Numbered from the stretch's first letter, positions 26,772 to 35,290 are shown. The stretch is 64,000 nt of DNA from Cypionkella sinensis (GCF_042646385.1 NZ_JBHRTO010000001.1:930001-994000), one strand, 5' to 3'. The notes: a model not told the origin generated them from the sequence alone. Numbers and translations: made by a program.

Positions 26772-27224
26772 ATGTCTCCTGATGACACAGTCTACTTCTA
26801 CGCACAGACCGACCCGTATTCCGAGTTCTCTAACTTCGCCCCCTATGGTGTCGCGCTGGACGGGGTTTGGTGGCCAACCACCGAGCATTTGTTTCAAGCG
26901 CAAAAATTCGCGGATGCCGATTACCGAGAGAAAATCCGGCGCGAGCTGCGCCCGAAAGCGGCAAAAGAGCTGGGAATGACAAGGGCCTATCCGCTGCGAG
27001 CGGATTGGGAAGAGATCAAGGACGCCGTGATGCTGCGGGCGGTTTTGGCAAAGTTCAAGACCCATGCCAAGCTGGCCGCACTGCTGTTGTCGACGGGTGA
27101 TCGGATGATTGTCGAGAACGCGCCTTGGGACGGCTATTGGGGCTGCGGGCCAGATGGCGCTGGGTTGAACCGGCTGGGGCAGATTCTGATGTCGGTGAGA
27201 GATCAGTTAAGGCAAGAGGCTTAA
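26772..27224 (+). CDS. NADAR family protein (YbiA-like N-glycosidase fold)
   Basis: 150 residues from ATG 26772; the frame is open further upstream but without an ATG in frame. The family pattern is complete: FYAQTDPYSEFSNFAPYGVA, WWPTTEHLFQAQKFAD, then NAPWDGYWGCGPDGAGLNRL near the C-terminus. NADAR proteins remove groups from ribose: some act on riboflavin-pathway intermediates, and others have been reported to reverse ADP-ribosylation of DNA guanine as antitoxins. No DarT-like toxin lies next to it, so a housekeeping role is more likely. The Shine-Dalgarno signal is weak. Confidence 0.88.
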   Translation: MSPDDTVYFYAQTDPYSEFSNFAPYGVALDGVWWPTTEHLFQAQKFADADYREKIRRELRPKAAKELGMTRAYPLRADWEEIKDAVMLRAVLAKFKTHAKLAALLLSTGDRMIVENAPWDGYWGCGPDGAGLNRLGQILMSVRDQLRQEA

Positions 27225-27316
27225 GCGCGAGGTTTTGCGGCTCCCGAATAGCCCACCCGCCCGGAGTCAAGGCGCTGTAGCGCCGCCCTATGTTCTTAGC
27301 GTCTCAACCAAGGTTA

Positions 27317-27336
27317 GGTGCGTGCAAGCACGCACC
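27317..27336. repeat. Short perfect palindrome GGTGCGTGC-AA-GCACGCACC
   Basis: A 9-bp perfect stem with a two-base loop between the NADAR gene and phoB, which are convergent. It may act as a terminator for phoB and resembles short GTGCGTGC palindromes seen between genes in many proteobacteria. Confidence 0.5.
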
Positions 27337-27349
27337 CTACCCCAAAAGT

Positions 27350-28036
27350 TTACCCCAGCGCATATCCCGCGCCGCGCACTGTGCGCAGGGGGTCGTCGCC
27401 GCCGAAGGTGCAGAGCGATTTGCGCAGACGACCGATGTGGACATCGACGGTGCGGGTGTCGACGTAGATGTCGCGGCCCCAGACGCGGTCCAGAAGCGAC
27501 TCGCGGGAGAACACCCTGCCCGGCTTTTCCATGAACGTGGCCAGCAGGCGAAACTCGGTGGGGCCCAGTTTCAGCACCTTGTCGCCGCGATAGACGCGGT
27601 GGGTTTCTGTATCAAGGCGGATATCGCCCCATTCCAACAGCAGGCCAGCGGTGGCGGGGCGCACGCGGCGCAGTTGCGCGCGCAGGCGGGCCATCAACTC
27701 GACCACGGAATAAGGTTTGATCACGTAATCATCGGCCCCAGTTTCCAGCCCGCGCACCTTATCAACTTCCTCGGATCGTGCCGACAGCATGATCACCGGA
27801 ATCCCCCGCGTTTCGGGGCGGGCTTTCAGGCGGCGGCAAACCTCGATGCCAGAAACATGCGGCATCATCCAATCGAGCAGGATCAGATCGGGGGCTTCCT
27901 CGGCGATCAGCGCCAATGCGTCTTCGCCATTGTCGGCGGTGCGCACCTCGAAGCCTTCGGCCTCGAGGTTATAGGACAGGACGGCGCGCTGTGCGGGCTC
28001 GTCCTCGACCAGCAACACCGAAGGACGCGGTGCCAT
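27350..28036 (-). CDS. phoB: Phosphate regulon response regulator PhoB
   Basis: 228 residues: a receiver domain with acidic residues near the N-terminus (VLLVEDEP), phospho-acceptor Asp 55 (ILLDWMMPHVSGIE) and the conserved Lys (SARSEEVDKVRGL), then an OmpR-type winged helix with LGPTEFRLLATFMEKPGRVF and YVDTRTVDVHIGRLRKSL. When phosphorylated by PhoR it binds Pho boxes. It is the last gene of the pst-pho operon; its ATG overlaps the final base of the phoU stop. Confidence 0.96.
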   Translation of the reverse strand: MAPRPSVLLVEDEPAQRAVLSYNLEAEGFEVRTADNGEDALALIAEEAPDLILLDWMMPHVSGIEVCRRLKARPETRGIPVIMLSARSEEVDKVRGLETGADDYVIKPYSVVELMARLRAQLRRVRPATAGLLLEWGDIRLDTETHRVYRGDKVLKLGPTEFRLLATFMEKPGRVFSRESLLDRVWGRDIYVDTRTVDVHIGRLRKSLCTFGGDDPLRTVRGAGYALG

Positions 28037-28740
28037 CAGGCATCCCCCCCAGCGAGTTCGGCTTTCGGGCGGGCCTCATCCGGCAAGGCGCCGGTGGTGA
28101 GGTAGATCACCTGCTCGGCGATGGTGGTGGCATGGTCGCCGACACGTTCGATGTTCTTGGCGATGAAATGCAGGTGCATACAGGCCGAGATATTGCGGGT
28201 GTCTTCCATCATATGCGTCAAGAATTCACGGAACAGCGCGTTATACATCTGATCCACTTCCTCGTCGCGCAGGCGCACTTCGGCGGCAAGGCCAGCGTCG
28301 CGGGCGACAAAGGCATCGAGCGCGTCTTTCAAAAGCAAGCCGACCTGCCGCGCCATGCGACGGATCGAACCGGCGGCACCGGGGATTGGCGTCATCGCGT
28401 TCAGCACCAGCGCGCGTTTGGCGAGGTTCTTGGCATAGTCGCCGCAACGCTCGAGGCTGGAGGCGATTTTCATCACCGTCAGCACGGTGCGCAGATCGGT
28501 GGCAATCGGCGCGCGCAGGGCGATCAGGCGCGCGCATTCGGTGTTGATCATTTCTTCCAACTGATCAATCGCGGTGTCGTTGTTGCGTACCTGATTGGCG
28601 AGGCTTTCATCCTGCGTGTCGAGCGCCTTGGCGGCATCCGACAGGGCGGCTTCGACAAGCCCGCCCATTTTCATGATCATGGCTTGCACCGCTTCAAGAT
28701 CACGGTCGAAAACGGTGGCGATATGGCGATCATTCAACAT
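28036..28740 (-). CDS. phoU: Phosphate signalling protein PhoU
   Basis: 234 residues from ATG 28740 with GGAGC upstream. Two repeats of a three-helix bundle are visible, with metal-binding-type segments AIDQLEEMINTECARLIALR and RDEEVDQMYNALFREFL, and the paired LERCGDYAKNLAKR and IERVGDHATTIAEQ motifs typical of PhoU. It keeps PhoR in its inhibitory state when phosphate is plentiful and moderates the transporter. Located between pstB and phoB, as in many alphaproteobacteria. Confidence 0.96.
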   Translation of the reverse strand: MLNDRHIATVFDRDLEAVQAMIMKMGGLVEAALSDAAKALDTQDESLANQVRNNDTAIDQLEEMINTECARLIALRAPIATDLRTVLTVMKIASSLERCGDYAKNLAKRALVLNAMTPIPGAAGSIRRMARQVGLLLKDALDAFVARDAGLAAEVRLRDEEVDQMYNALFREFLTHMMEDTRNISACMHLHFIAKNIERVGDHATTIAEQVIYLTTGALPDEARPKAELAGGDA

Positions 28741-28750
28741 GTTTTGCTCC

Positions 28751-29545
28751 TTAGCCAATCCGGCCAGAGATGTAGGATTCTGTGCGCGGATCTTTCGGAT
28801 TGGTGAAGATCTGCCCGGTTTCACCAAATTCCACCAGATTGCCGAGGTGGAAGAAAGCGGTGCGCTGCGATACACGCGCGGCTTGCTGCATCGAGTGGGT
28901 GACGATCACCACCGAGAATTGGCTGCGCAGTTCGTCGATCAGTTCCTCGACCTGTGCAGTCGCAATCGGGTCAAGTGCCGAGCAGGGTTCGTCCATCAGC
29001 AGCACCTCGGGCGAGGTGGCGATGGCGCGGGCGATGCACAGACGTTGCTGTTGGCCGCCCGAGAGGCCGGTGCCGGGGGCGTTCAGGCGGTCTTTCACCT
29101 CGTTCCAAAGTGCTGCCTTGCGCAGGCAGGTCTCCACGATGGCGTCAAGTTCGGCCTTGTTGCGGGTCAGACCATGGATTTTCGGGCCGTAGGCGACATT
29201 GTCGTAGATCGACTTCGGGAACGGGTTCGGTTTCTGAAACACCATGCCGATACGGGCGCGCAGTTGCACCGGGTCGACGCGGGGGTCGTAGATCGACTCG
29301 CCTTCCAGCGTGATCGAACCTTCGACGCGACAGGACGGGATGGTGTCGTTCATCCGGTTCAGGCAGCGCAGGAAGGTTGATTTGCCGCAGCCCGACGGGC
29401 CGATGAAGGCGGTGACGGTCTTGTCGAGAATATCGACATCGACATCTTTGATGGCATGGTTGGTGCCATAATAGACTTGGGCTTTGCGGGCCTCGATCTT
29501 GACGGTCTGGGTTTCCACGCGGGTCTCCAATCTTTGGTCTTTCAT
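28751..29545 (-). CDS. pstB: Phosphate ABC transporter ATP-binding protein
   Basis: 264 residues. Walker A GPSGCGKST (49-57), signature LSGGQQQRLCIARAIA, Walker B VLLMDEPCSALDP and the H-loop VIVTHSMQQAARVSQRTAFF are intact. RMNDTIPSCRVEGSITLEGE is characteristic of PstB. It energises phosphate import by PstCA. The gene is 10 bases from both pstA and phoU, so it is part of one operon. Confidence 0.97.
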   Translation of the reverse strand: MKDQRLETRVETQTVKIEARKAQVYYGTNHAIKDVDVDILDKTVTAFIGPSGCGKSTFLRCLNRMNDTIPSCRVEGSITLEGESIYDPRVDPVQLRARIGMVFQKPNPFPKSIYDNVAYGPKIHGLTRNKAELDAIVETCLRKAALWNEVKDRLNAPGTGLSGGQQQRLCIARAIATSPEVLLMDEPCSALDPIATAQVEELIDELRSQFSVVIVTHSMQQAARVSQRTAFFHLGNLVEFGETGQIFTNPKDPRTESYISGRIG

Positions 29546-29555
29546 TGTAGCCCCC

Positions 29556-30911
29556 TTACCAGCGGCGTTCGAATTTACGGCGGAAGTAGATGGCGATGGC
29601 GTTCATGGCGATCAGGAACACCAGCAGCACGATGATGGCACCAGAAGCGCGTTCGACAAAGCCGGGGTCGCCGCGTTGGGTCCAGTTGTAGATCTGCACC
29701 GGCAGGGCCGAAGCCGGGTCGAACAAGCCTTCGGGCGGGATGCCGGGGAAGTCGCGGACGAAGGCGACCATGCCGATCAGCAAAAGCGGTGCGGTTTCAC
29801 CCAAGGCTTGTGCGAGACCGATGATGGTGCCCGTGAGGATACCGGGCATTGCCAGGGGCAGGACGTGGTGGGTGATCGTTTGCAAACGGCTTGCACCAAT
29901 GCCGAGGGCTGCGTCGCGGATCGACGGTGGCACAGCTTTCAGGGCCGCGCGGGTCGGGATGATGATGCGCGGCAGCGTCATCAGCGTCAGCACAAGGCCG
30001 CCGACGATGGGCGCGGATTGCGGCAGACCTGCGAAGTTGATGAAGATCGACAGGCCAAGGATGCCGTAGACGATGGAGGGCACGGCGGCGAGGTTGGCGA
30101 TGTTCACCTCGATTAGATCGGTGAATTTGTTCTTTGGCGCGAATTCTTCAAGATAGACCGAGGTTGCCACGCCGATCGGCAGGGCCAGCACCAGCACCAC
30201 GAACATCATGTAGATCGAGCCGACGATGGCCACGCCCAGACCTGCGGCCTCGGGACGTTTGTCCGACGCATCGGGCATCGTCAGAAAGCCCGGGTTGGTC
30301 TGCATCGAGATCACGCCTGCAGTTTTCAACTGATCAGCAAGGGCCAGTTGTTCGGGCGAGGTGTTCTTGTCAAGCGCAGCCGACGCCATCGTCACTCGGC
30401 CCTTGTAGTAGCCGTCGATACGGCCCGAAGCGAGGACGTTGACGGTTATGGTGCTGCCGATCAGCGCGGGGTTGGCCAGAACCTGATTGCGCAGGGTGGC
30501 TGCAGATTCCTCGGAAATCATCTTGGCCAGGTCTTTGGCTTTGACCTCTCCCAAGGACAGGCCTTTGGCGGCAATCTCGGCCTCCAGCGATTTGGCCAGC
30601 AGTTTGCCATAGGCGACGGTGGTGGCTTTCGCCAGATCAGCCGGATCACGCTTGCCGCCTTTGTCCAGCACAGCCGCGTCCAGGGTGACTGGCATGGTGA
30701 TGAAGGTTTGCTTGAACGCCGGCAGGCCATTGCCGAAGATAGAGACCAAGAGCCAGACCAGCGCCAGCAGGGCTACGATAATGGCGGTCAGGCCATAGGC
30801 GCGGAAGCGTTTCTCGGTGGCATTGCGTGCCTTGGTGCGCTTGTCTTGCACCAGCAAAGAGGCGCGGGTGTCATGGGCCGCGCGCGGGTTCAGGGGCGCT
30901 GAAGCGGTCAT
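29556..30911 (-). CDS. pstA: Phosphate ABC transporter permease PstA (with N-terminal DUF3333)
   Basis: 451 residues, about 150 longer than E. coli PstA. The extra N-terminal part (one helix near 38-60, then a periplasmic domain to about 205) fits DUF3333 of alphaproteobacterial PstA. The permease core has some six helices and the cytosolic coupling motif in RDAALGIGASRLQTITHHVL. With PstC it forms the membrane channel. It overlaps the pstC stop by 4 bases. Confidence 0.94.
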   Translation of the reverse strand: MTASAPLNPRAAHDTRASLLVQDKRTKARNATEKRFRAYGLTAIIVALLALVWLLVSIFGNGLPAFKQTFITMPVTLDAAVLDKGGKRDPADLAKATTVAYGKLLAKSLEAEIAAKGLSLGEVKAKDLAKMISEESAATLRNQVLANPALIGSTITVNVLASGRIDGYYKGRVTMASAALDKNTSPEQLALADQLKTAGVISMQTNPGFLTMPDASDKRPEAAGLGVAIVGSIYMMFVVLVLALPIGVATSVYLEEFAPKNKFTDLIEVNIANLAAVPSIVYGILGLSIFINFAGLPQSAPIVGGLVLTLMTLPRIIIPTRAALKAVPPSIRDAALGIGASRLQTITHHVLPLAMPGILTGTIIGLAQALGETAPLLLIGMVAFVRDFPGIPPEGLFDPASALPVQIYNWTQRGDPGFVERASGAIIVLLVFLIAMNAIAIYFRRKFERRW

Positions 30912-32356
30912 TCGTATTGCTCCCGGTATTTACGCACAATCATCAGGGCGATGATGTTCAGACCCAGCGTCAGGCAGAACAATGTCAGGCCCAGAGCGAA
31001 GGCGACCAAGGTTTCAGGGCTGGCGAATTCGGTATCGCCGGTCAATTGGCTGACGATTTTCACTGTCACCGTCGTCATGGCTTCGAACGGGTCGAGCGAC
31101 AGTTTGGCGGCGGCCCCTGCCCCCATCACCACGATCATGGTTTCCCCAATCGCGCGAGAGGCTGCCAGCAGCACGGCACCGACGATGCCGGGAAGCGCTG
31201 CGGGGATCACCACTTGCTTGATGGTTTCCGAAGGTGTTGCGCCAAGGCCGAGCGAGCCATCGCGCAGCGATTGCGGCACGGCGTTGATGATGTCGTCGGA
31301 CAGGGATGACACGAACGGGATCACCATGATGCCCATCACCAGACCAGCCGTCATCACCGAGGAGGACGAATTGCCAAGGCCAAAGGGCTGGGCAAAGTAA
31401 TCGCGCAGCAAGGGGCCAACCGTGACCAGCGCGAACAGGCCATAAACGATGGTCGGGATACCGGCGAGGATCTCAATCGCGGGCTTGACCCAAGCGCGGG
31501 TGGATTTGTTGGCATATTCGGCCAGATAGATTGCAGACATCAGACCAATCGGCACCGCCACCACGAGGGCGATCAGCGAGACATAAAGCGTGCCCCACAG
31601 CAGCGGAAGGATACCCAGCGAGGAGCCACCGCCGAATTGCGGCTTCCACACGGTTGAGAAGAAGAACTCGGAGGCCGGATAGAGCCGGAAGAAGTGGATC
31701 GATTCAAACAGCAGCGAGGCAACGATGCCGACGGTTGTCAGCACAGCGACCAGCGAGGACGCCATCAGCAGCCACATCGAAAAACGCTCGGTGGCGTTAC
31801 GGGCGCGGTATTCGGGGGTGATACGCGACAGACCAAAGGCCAGACCGCCAAGTGCCAGCAGCAATGCCGCACCGGTCATTGCCAGACGAGACGTCGCGCC
31901 CGCATCACGCAACGCCGCAGAAGCGGCAAGGGTAGAAGGCGTCGGTTCGGTTTCAAGCACCACACCGGCATCGTTCAGCGCGGTTTTCAAAGCCGACGGG
32001 CTGGCGAGCAAAGGTGTTACATCATCGCCGCGCGCAGCCAGCATATTCAGTCCGTTGGCGACACGGCGGACATCCGCCATCACCAGATCGGCGGATTTGC
32101 CCGCCGGAAGCTCGGCCGGGTTGATCAGGCTCAGCGCCTTGGTTTCCAGAAACAGCGGCTGCGCCAAAAGCCATGCGGCGATCAGGAAGAACGCGGGCAC
32201 GGCGGTCAGCAAAGCGGTAATGCGGCCATAGAACGGCGGCAGCGAATGCAGTTTGCGAATGTCGCCTTCAACTTGGCCGACAGCCTTGCGGCGGCCCAGC
32301 ACGTAGCCAAACACGGCAAGCGCGAGAATGATCAGAGATAGAAGGCCGAGGCTCAT
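30908..32356 (-). CDS. pstC: Phosphate ABC transporter permease PstC
   Basis: 482 residues from ATG 32356; the open frame extends to 32392 but MSLGLLSLIILALAVFGYVL is the natural first helix. Like PstA it carries a long N-terminal extension with a periplasmic loop before the permease core, usual in alphaproteobacteria. The coupling loop reads RDGSLGLGATPSETIKQVV, and LAEYANKSTRAWVKPAIEIL is a PstC signature. It is separated from pstS by a strong hairpin, see 32397-32428. Confidence 0.94.
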   Translation of the reverse strand: MSLGLLSLIILALAVFGYVLGRRKAVGQVEGDIRKLHSLPPFYGRITALLTAVPAFFLIAAWLLAQPLFLETKALSLINPAELPAGKSADLVMADVRRVANGLNMLAARGDDVTPLLASPSALKTALNDAGVVLETEPTPSTLAASAALRDAGATSRLAMTGAALLLALGGLAFGLSRITPEYRARNATERFSMWLLMASSLVAVLTTVGIVASLLFESIHFFRLYPASEFFFSTVWKPQFGGGSSLGILPLLWGTLYVSLIALVVAVPIGLMSAIYLAEYANKSTRAWVKPAIEILAGIPTIVYGLFALVTVGPLLRDYFAQPFGLGNSSSSVMTAGLVMGIMVIPFVSSLSDDIINAVPQSLRDGSLGLGATPSETIKQVVIPAALPGIVGAVLLAASRAIGETMIVVMGAGAAAKLSLDPFEAMTTVTVKIVSQLTGDTEFASPETLVAFALGLTLFCLTLGLNIIALMIVRKYREQYE

Positions 32357-32396
32357 GGGGATCCTGCCAATGAGAGGAACGGGCGTGGTCAAGACA

Positions 32397-32428
32397 AAAC
32401 GGCGCGCGAGCAGACCCGCGCGCCGTTT
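32397..32428 (-). terminator. Attenuator hairpin between pstS and pstC
   Basis: A perfect 12-bp stem AAACGGCGCGCG (32397-32408) / CGCGCGCCGTTT (32417-32428) with an 8-base loop. On the transcribed strand it is followed by TTTTG. Partial termination here would give more pstS than pstC-A-B mRNA, as is common when a binding protein is needed in excess, and would also protect the pstS 3' end. Confidence 0.75.
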
Positions 32429-32440
32429 CGGTAAGGGTGC

Positions 32441-33496
32441 TTACTGCAGCGGGCCCATAACGGTCTCGGCGTCAACTGCCGCTTGGGTCGCAGCCAGTTC
32501 CGGGTCGGGCACGAGGCCATATTCAGCCAGTTTGCCATCCGGGCCAGCCATATCATCCGAGACGAAGAACTGGATGTATTCTTTCAGGCCGGGGATCACG
32601 CCGATATGGGCTTTCTTGACGTAGAAATACAGCGGACGCGATACCGGATATTCGCCTTTCGAGATCGTCTCGACGCTCGGGACGATGCCGTTCACGGTGG
32701 CGACTTTCAGCTTGTCGGTGTTGTTTTCGTAGAACGACAGGCCGAACACGCCGACGGCGTTCTTGTTGGCGTCGATGCGCGACAGGGTTTCCGTGTAGTC
32801 GCCGTCGATATCAACCGAGGTGCCATCCGAGCGGGTGGTGAAGCACTGCTTTTCAGCGTCTTTCTTCTTGGCACCATCATCGGCTTCTTTCGAAGCGGCG
32901 AGGAACAGATCGTAAGCGCCGTTGGTTTTGCAGCCTTCCAGCAGCACCTTGGTGTCGAACACTTCGCGGGTGCCGTGCTTGGTGCCGGGGATGAAGGCCA
33001 GAATGTCTTGTGCCGGCAGGGCAGAGTTGGCGTCAGCCCAGGTCTTGGCGGTGTTGGCGGTCAGCGCGCCGTCTTTGGCGACTTGCGCACCGATGGCGTT
33101 GTAAACGTCAACCGGGGTCAGCACGAAATCCGGGCCGTTGATGTCAGAGGCGAACACGATTCCATCATAGCCGATGCGCACTTCCATGATGTCGGTGACG
33201 CCATTGGTCTTGCACAGGTCAAGGTCGGATTGGGTGATGCGCGACGACGAGTTGGCGATGTCGATGGTGGCTTCGCCCACGCCTTCGCACAGCTTCTTGC
33301 GGCCAGCGCCCGAACCGCCACCTTCCACGACCGGAGTCTTGAAATCGCCGTTTTCGCCAAAAGCCTCGGCCACAATGGTGGCATAGGGCAGCACGGTGGA
33401 CGAACCCGCGATTTGCAACTGGTCACGCGCCGAGGCGATGACGGTCGAAGCGGCGAGGATCGCCACGGCGGAAGGGATCAGTTTGATCAGAGACAT
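32441..33496 (-). CDS. pstS: Phosphate ABC transporter substrate-binding protein
   Basis: 351 residues with a signal peptide ending near ASA (MSLIKLIPSAVAILAASTVI). The mature protein starts with DQLQIAGSSTVLPYATIVAE, and phosphate-binding features such as GGGSGAGRKKLCEG and IANSSSRIT follow. It belongs to the PstS group of alphaproteobacteria that is longer than E. coli's in its C-terminal part. First gene after phoR; preceded by a Pho-box array, so it should be strongly induced by phosphate limitation. Confidence 0.95.
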   Translation of the reverse strand: MSLIKLIPSAVAILAASTVIASARDQLQIAGSSTVLPYATIVAEAFGENGDFKTPVVEGGGSGAGRKKLCEGVGEATIDIANSSSRITQSDLDLCKTNGVTDIMEVRIGYDGIVFASDINGPDFVLTPVDVYNAIGAQVAKDGALTANTAKTWADANSALPAQDILAFIPGTKHGTREVFDTKVLLEGCKTNGAYDLFLAASKEADDGAKKKDAEKQCFTTRSDGTSVDIDGDYTETLSRIDANKNAVGVFGLSFYENNTDKLKVATVNGIVPSVETISKGEYPVSRPLYFYVKKAHIGVIPGLKEYIQFFVSDDMAGPDGKLAEYGLVPDPELAATQAAVDAETVMGPLQ

Positions 33497-33573
33497 GTTG
33501 CTCTCCAGTTAATTCCCGAGGGCGGCCCGGATGGCTTGCCCTTCGCCGCCCCGTCTAGGCCGGTTGTTCATAT

Positions 33574-33605
33574 GTTTTGCGACAGTTTTGTAACAGTTAT
33601 ATGAC
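33574..33605 (-). promoter_or_regulatory. Tandem Pho box upstream of pstS
   Basis: On the minus strand the DNA reads CGTCATATAA, CTGTTACAAAA, CTGTCGCAAAA in direct succession: three units at 10-11 base spacing close to the CTGTCATAAAA unit bound by PhoB dimers. It lies 78-109 bases before the pstS start. Confidence 0.8.
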
Positions 33606-33661
33606 GGATCGGGGTTGTCGCGGCGCAGCAGGTCTGAAACGGCTGGATTGCGGCACTGGTG

Positions 33662-33697
33662 GAGCCTCCGGCGGGAGTATTTTCGCCAAGATGAAGC
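33662..33697 (+). repeat. Possible divergent member of the GGATATTT leader-element family
   Basis: The plus strand reads CCTCCGGCGGGAGTATTTTC then GCCAAGATGAAG. Its GGAGTATTTT...GATGA layout resembles the leader elements at 10810, 36107 and 52411, but it lacks the AGAGAGG ribosome-binding site and no gene starts after it. It sits between the phoR stop and the pstS promoter. Confidence 0.4.
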
Positions 33698-33715
33698 CGC
33701 AACCCGCACCTTTAT

Positions 33716-34747
33716 TCAGCGCGGCTCGAGCGGCAGCAGCACCGAGAATCGGCTGCCCCTGCCCTTTTCGCTTTCGATGATCAGCCTGCCGCGGTGGCGG
33801 TTGACGATATGCTTGACGATGGCCAACCCCAGCCCTGTGCCGCCCTTCTCGCGTGAGCGGTGGCCATCGACGCGGTAGAAGCGTTCGGTCAGGCGGGGGA
33901 TGTGGAAGGGGTCAATGCCTTCGCCCTGATCGCTGACCGAGATGCGCAACTGTGCCCCGCGCGGGCCTATTTCCCGGGCCAGCGCCACCCGCACCTCTGC
34001 CCCGGCGGGGCTGCCATATTTCACTGCGTTTTCAACGAGGTTTGTCAACACCTGCGTCATCTGATCGTGATCGGCGCGAATGATCAGCGGATGGTCCGCG
34101 CCCTCTACCCGAATCGAAACTTTGGCGGCTTCGGCCACCGGGCGCAGGCTGACCACCGTTGCGCTCAGCACCCCGGCGATATCAACATCGTCGCCCGGCA
34201 AAACCCGTTCTTCGGCCTCAACCCGGCTGAGATGCAAGAGATCGCGCACCAGCCGGTTCATCCGCTCGGCCTCGCTCGCCATGATGGCCAGAAACCGCTC
34301 CCGTGCCGCCGCATCGTTGCGGGCAGGGCCGCGCAGGGTTTCGATGAAGCCCAAAAGTGCCGTCAGCGGCGTGCGCAATTCGTGGCTGACATTGGCAACG
34401 AAATCGCGCCGCATCTGGTCCATCTGCTCCCATGCCGAGCGATCCTCGAAGGCGCAGAGCACCCCCTGCGGCAGCGGACTGACGGTCACGTCATAGATCG
34501 TGTCCTGCCCAGCCCCAGCCAGCGTCAGGCGCACGCGACCACTTTCACCCTGCTGCATGGCGCGCGAGATGGCGCGGAGGAATTCGGGCTGGCGAAAGCT
34601 GAGCGCGTGATGGCGATCCAGCAAAGCGGCGCCAAACATCGCTATGGCGGCAGTGTTGGCCTGCACGATCCGCTCATCCGCCGCGATCAGGATCACCGGA
34701 AAGGGCAGCCCACCCAATATGGCCTTTGTGCCTGCCTGATCCATCAT
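33716..34747 (-). CDS. phoR: Phosphate regulon sensor histidine kinase PhoR
   Basis: 343 residues: a PAS-like N-terminal region (about 10-105), a dimerisation/phosphotransfer domain with His 122 (RRDFVANVSHELRTPLTALL), and a HATPase domain with N, G1 and G2 boxes (NLVENAVKYGSPAGAEVRVA, VSDQGEGIDPFHIPRL, GGTGLGLAIVKHIVNRH). No clear transmembrane helix is present, unlike E. coli PhoR, so it may sense through the PstSCAB-PhoU complex from the cytosol. AAGGGGG precedes tandem ATGs at 34747 and 34744. It is the first gene of the pho block. Confidence 0.92.
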   Translation of the reverse strand: MMDQAGTKAILGGLPFPVILIAADERIVQANTAAIAMFGAALLDRHHALSFRQPEFLRAISRAMQQGESGRVRLTLAGAGQDTIYDVTVSPLPQGVLCAFEDRSAWEQMDQMRRDFVANVSHELRTPLTALLGFIETLRGPARNDAAARERFLAIMASEAERMNRLVRDLLHLSRVEAEERVLPGDDVDIAGVLSATVVSLRPVAEAAKVSIRVEGADHPLIIRADHDQMTQVLTNLVENAVKYGSPAGAEVRVALAREIGPRGAQLRISVSDQGEGIDPFHIPRLTERFYRVDGHRSREKGGTGLGLAIVKHIVNRHRGRLIIESEKGRGSRFSVLLPLEPR

Positions 34748-34926
34748 AGCCCCCTTGGTCTTTCTAAACCTCTAACCGTTGTAAACTGATCATGCCAGTT
34801 GGCACTTGCCCATACGGCTGTGTCTGCGCTAACATGAGGCGAGTTCTGTAACATTTTTTCGCGTTTTGGCTGTAGGCGCAGGTCTTGTCGCGCGCCAAGC
34901 AAATCGCCGCAATGGAGTGGGGGGCT

Positions 34927-35286
34927 ATGCCACCGCAACAGGGGCAGTCTGCTGACGCAGGCCCGACAGGCCGCCGCATCCTTTATCTCGCAGGGGGCGA
35001 GGACGCGCCCGCATCGCCGGATGCGATGATTTTCTCCCTACCCTTCCATCAGCTTTGCCCCGAAGAACTTGCCCGCATCGCGCCTGATCTGGTGGTGTTT
35101 CCGCTGTTCAGTGCCACTTTGGATGCGGTGGTGATTCTGACCCGTTTGAATGAATTGGGCTATCGCGGCCGCTGTCTGGTGCTGACGCCGCGCCTGCCGA
35201 AGCCGCACCTGATCGAGGCCGAACTGCGCAGCCATCGCGGCGAGATGGAGATTCAACTGCTGACTTCGGACGCGCCGCTGAATTAA
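34927..35286 (+). CDS. Conserved hypothetical protein, small, soluble
   Basis: 119 residues from ATG 34927, chosen because GGAGTGGGG lies just upstream; an ATG at 34912 and a TTG at 34885 are also in frame. The core alternates hydrophobic strands and helices (RRILYLAGGEDAPASPDAMI, APDLVVFPLFSATLDAVVIL, YRGRCLVLTPRLPKP), like a receiver or Rossmann-type fold without a visible phospho-acceptor set. I do not recognise the family. It is divergent from phoR and convergent with iolB. Confidence 0.65.
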   Translation: MPPQQGQSADAGPTGRRILYLAGGEDAPASPDAMIFSLPFHQLCPEELARIAPDLVVFPLFSATLDAVVILTRLNELGYRGRCLVLTPRLPKPHLIEAELRSHRGEMEIQLLTSDAPLN

Positions 35287-35290
35287 GGCG

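Noticed and set aside
26772..27224. DarTG-like toxin-antitoxin system at the NADAR gene
   Set aside because: No adjacent DarT-like ADP-ribosyltransferase gene; the neighbours are a nucleoside hydrolase and phoB.
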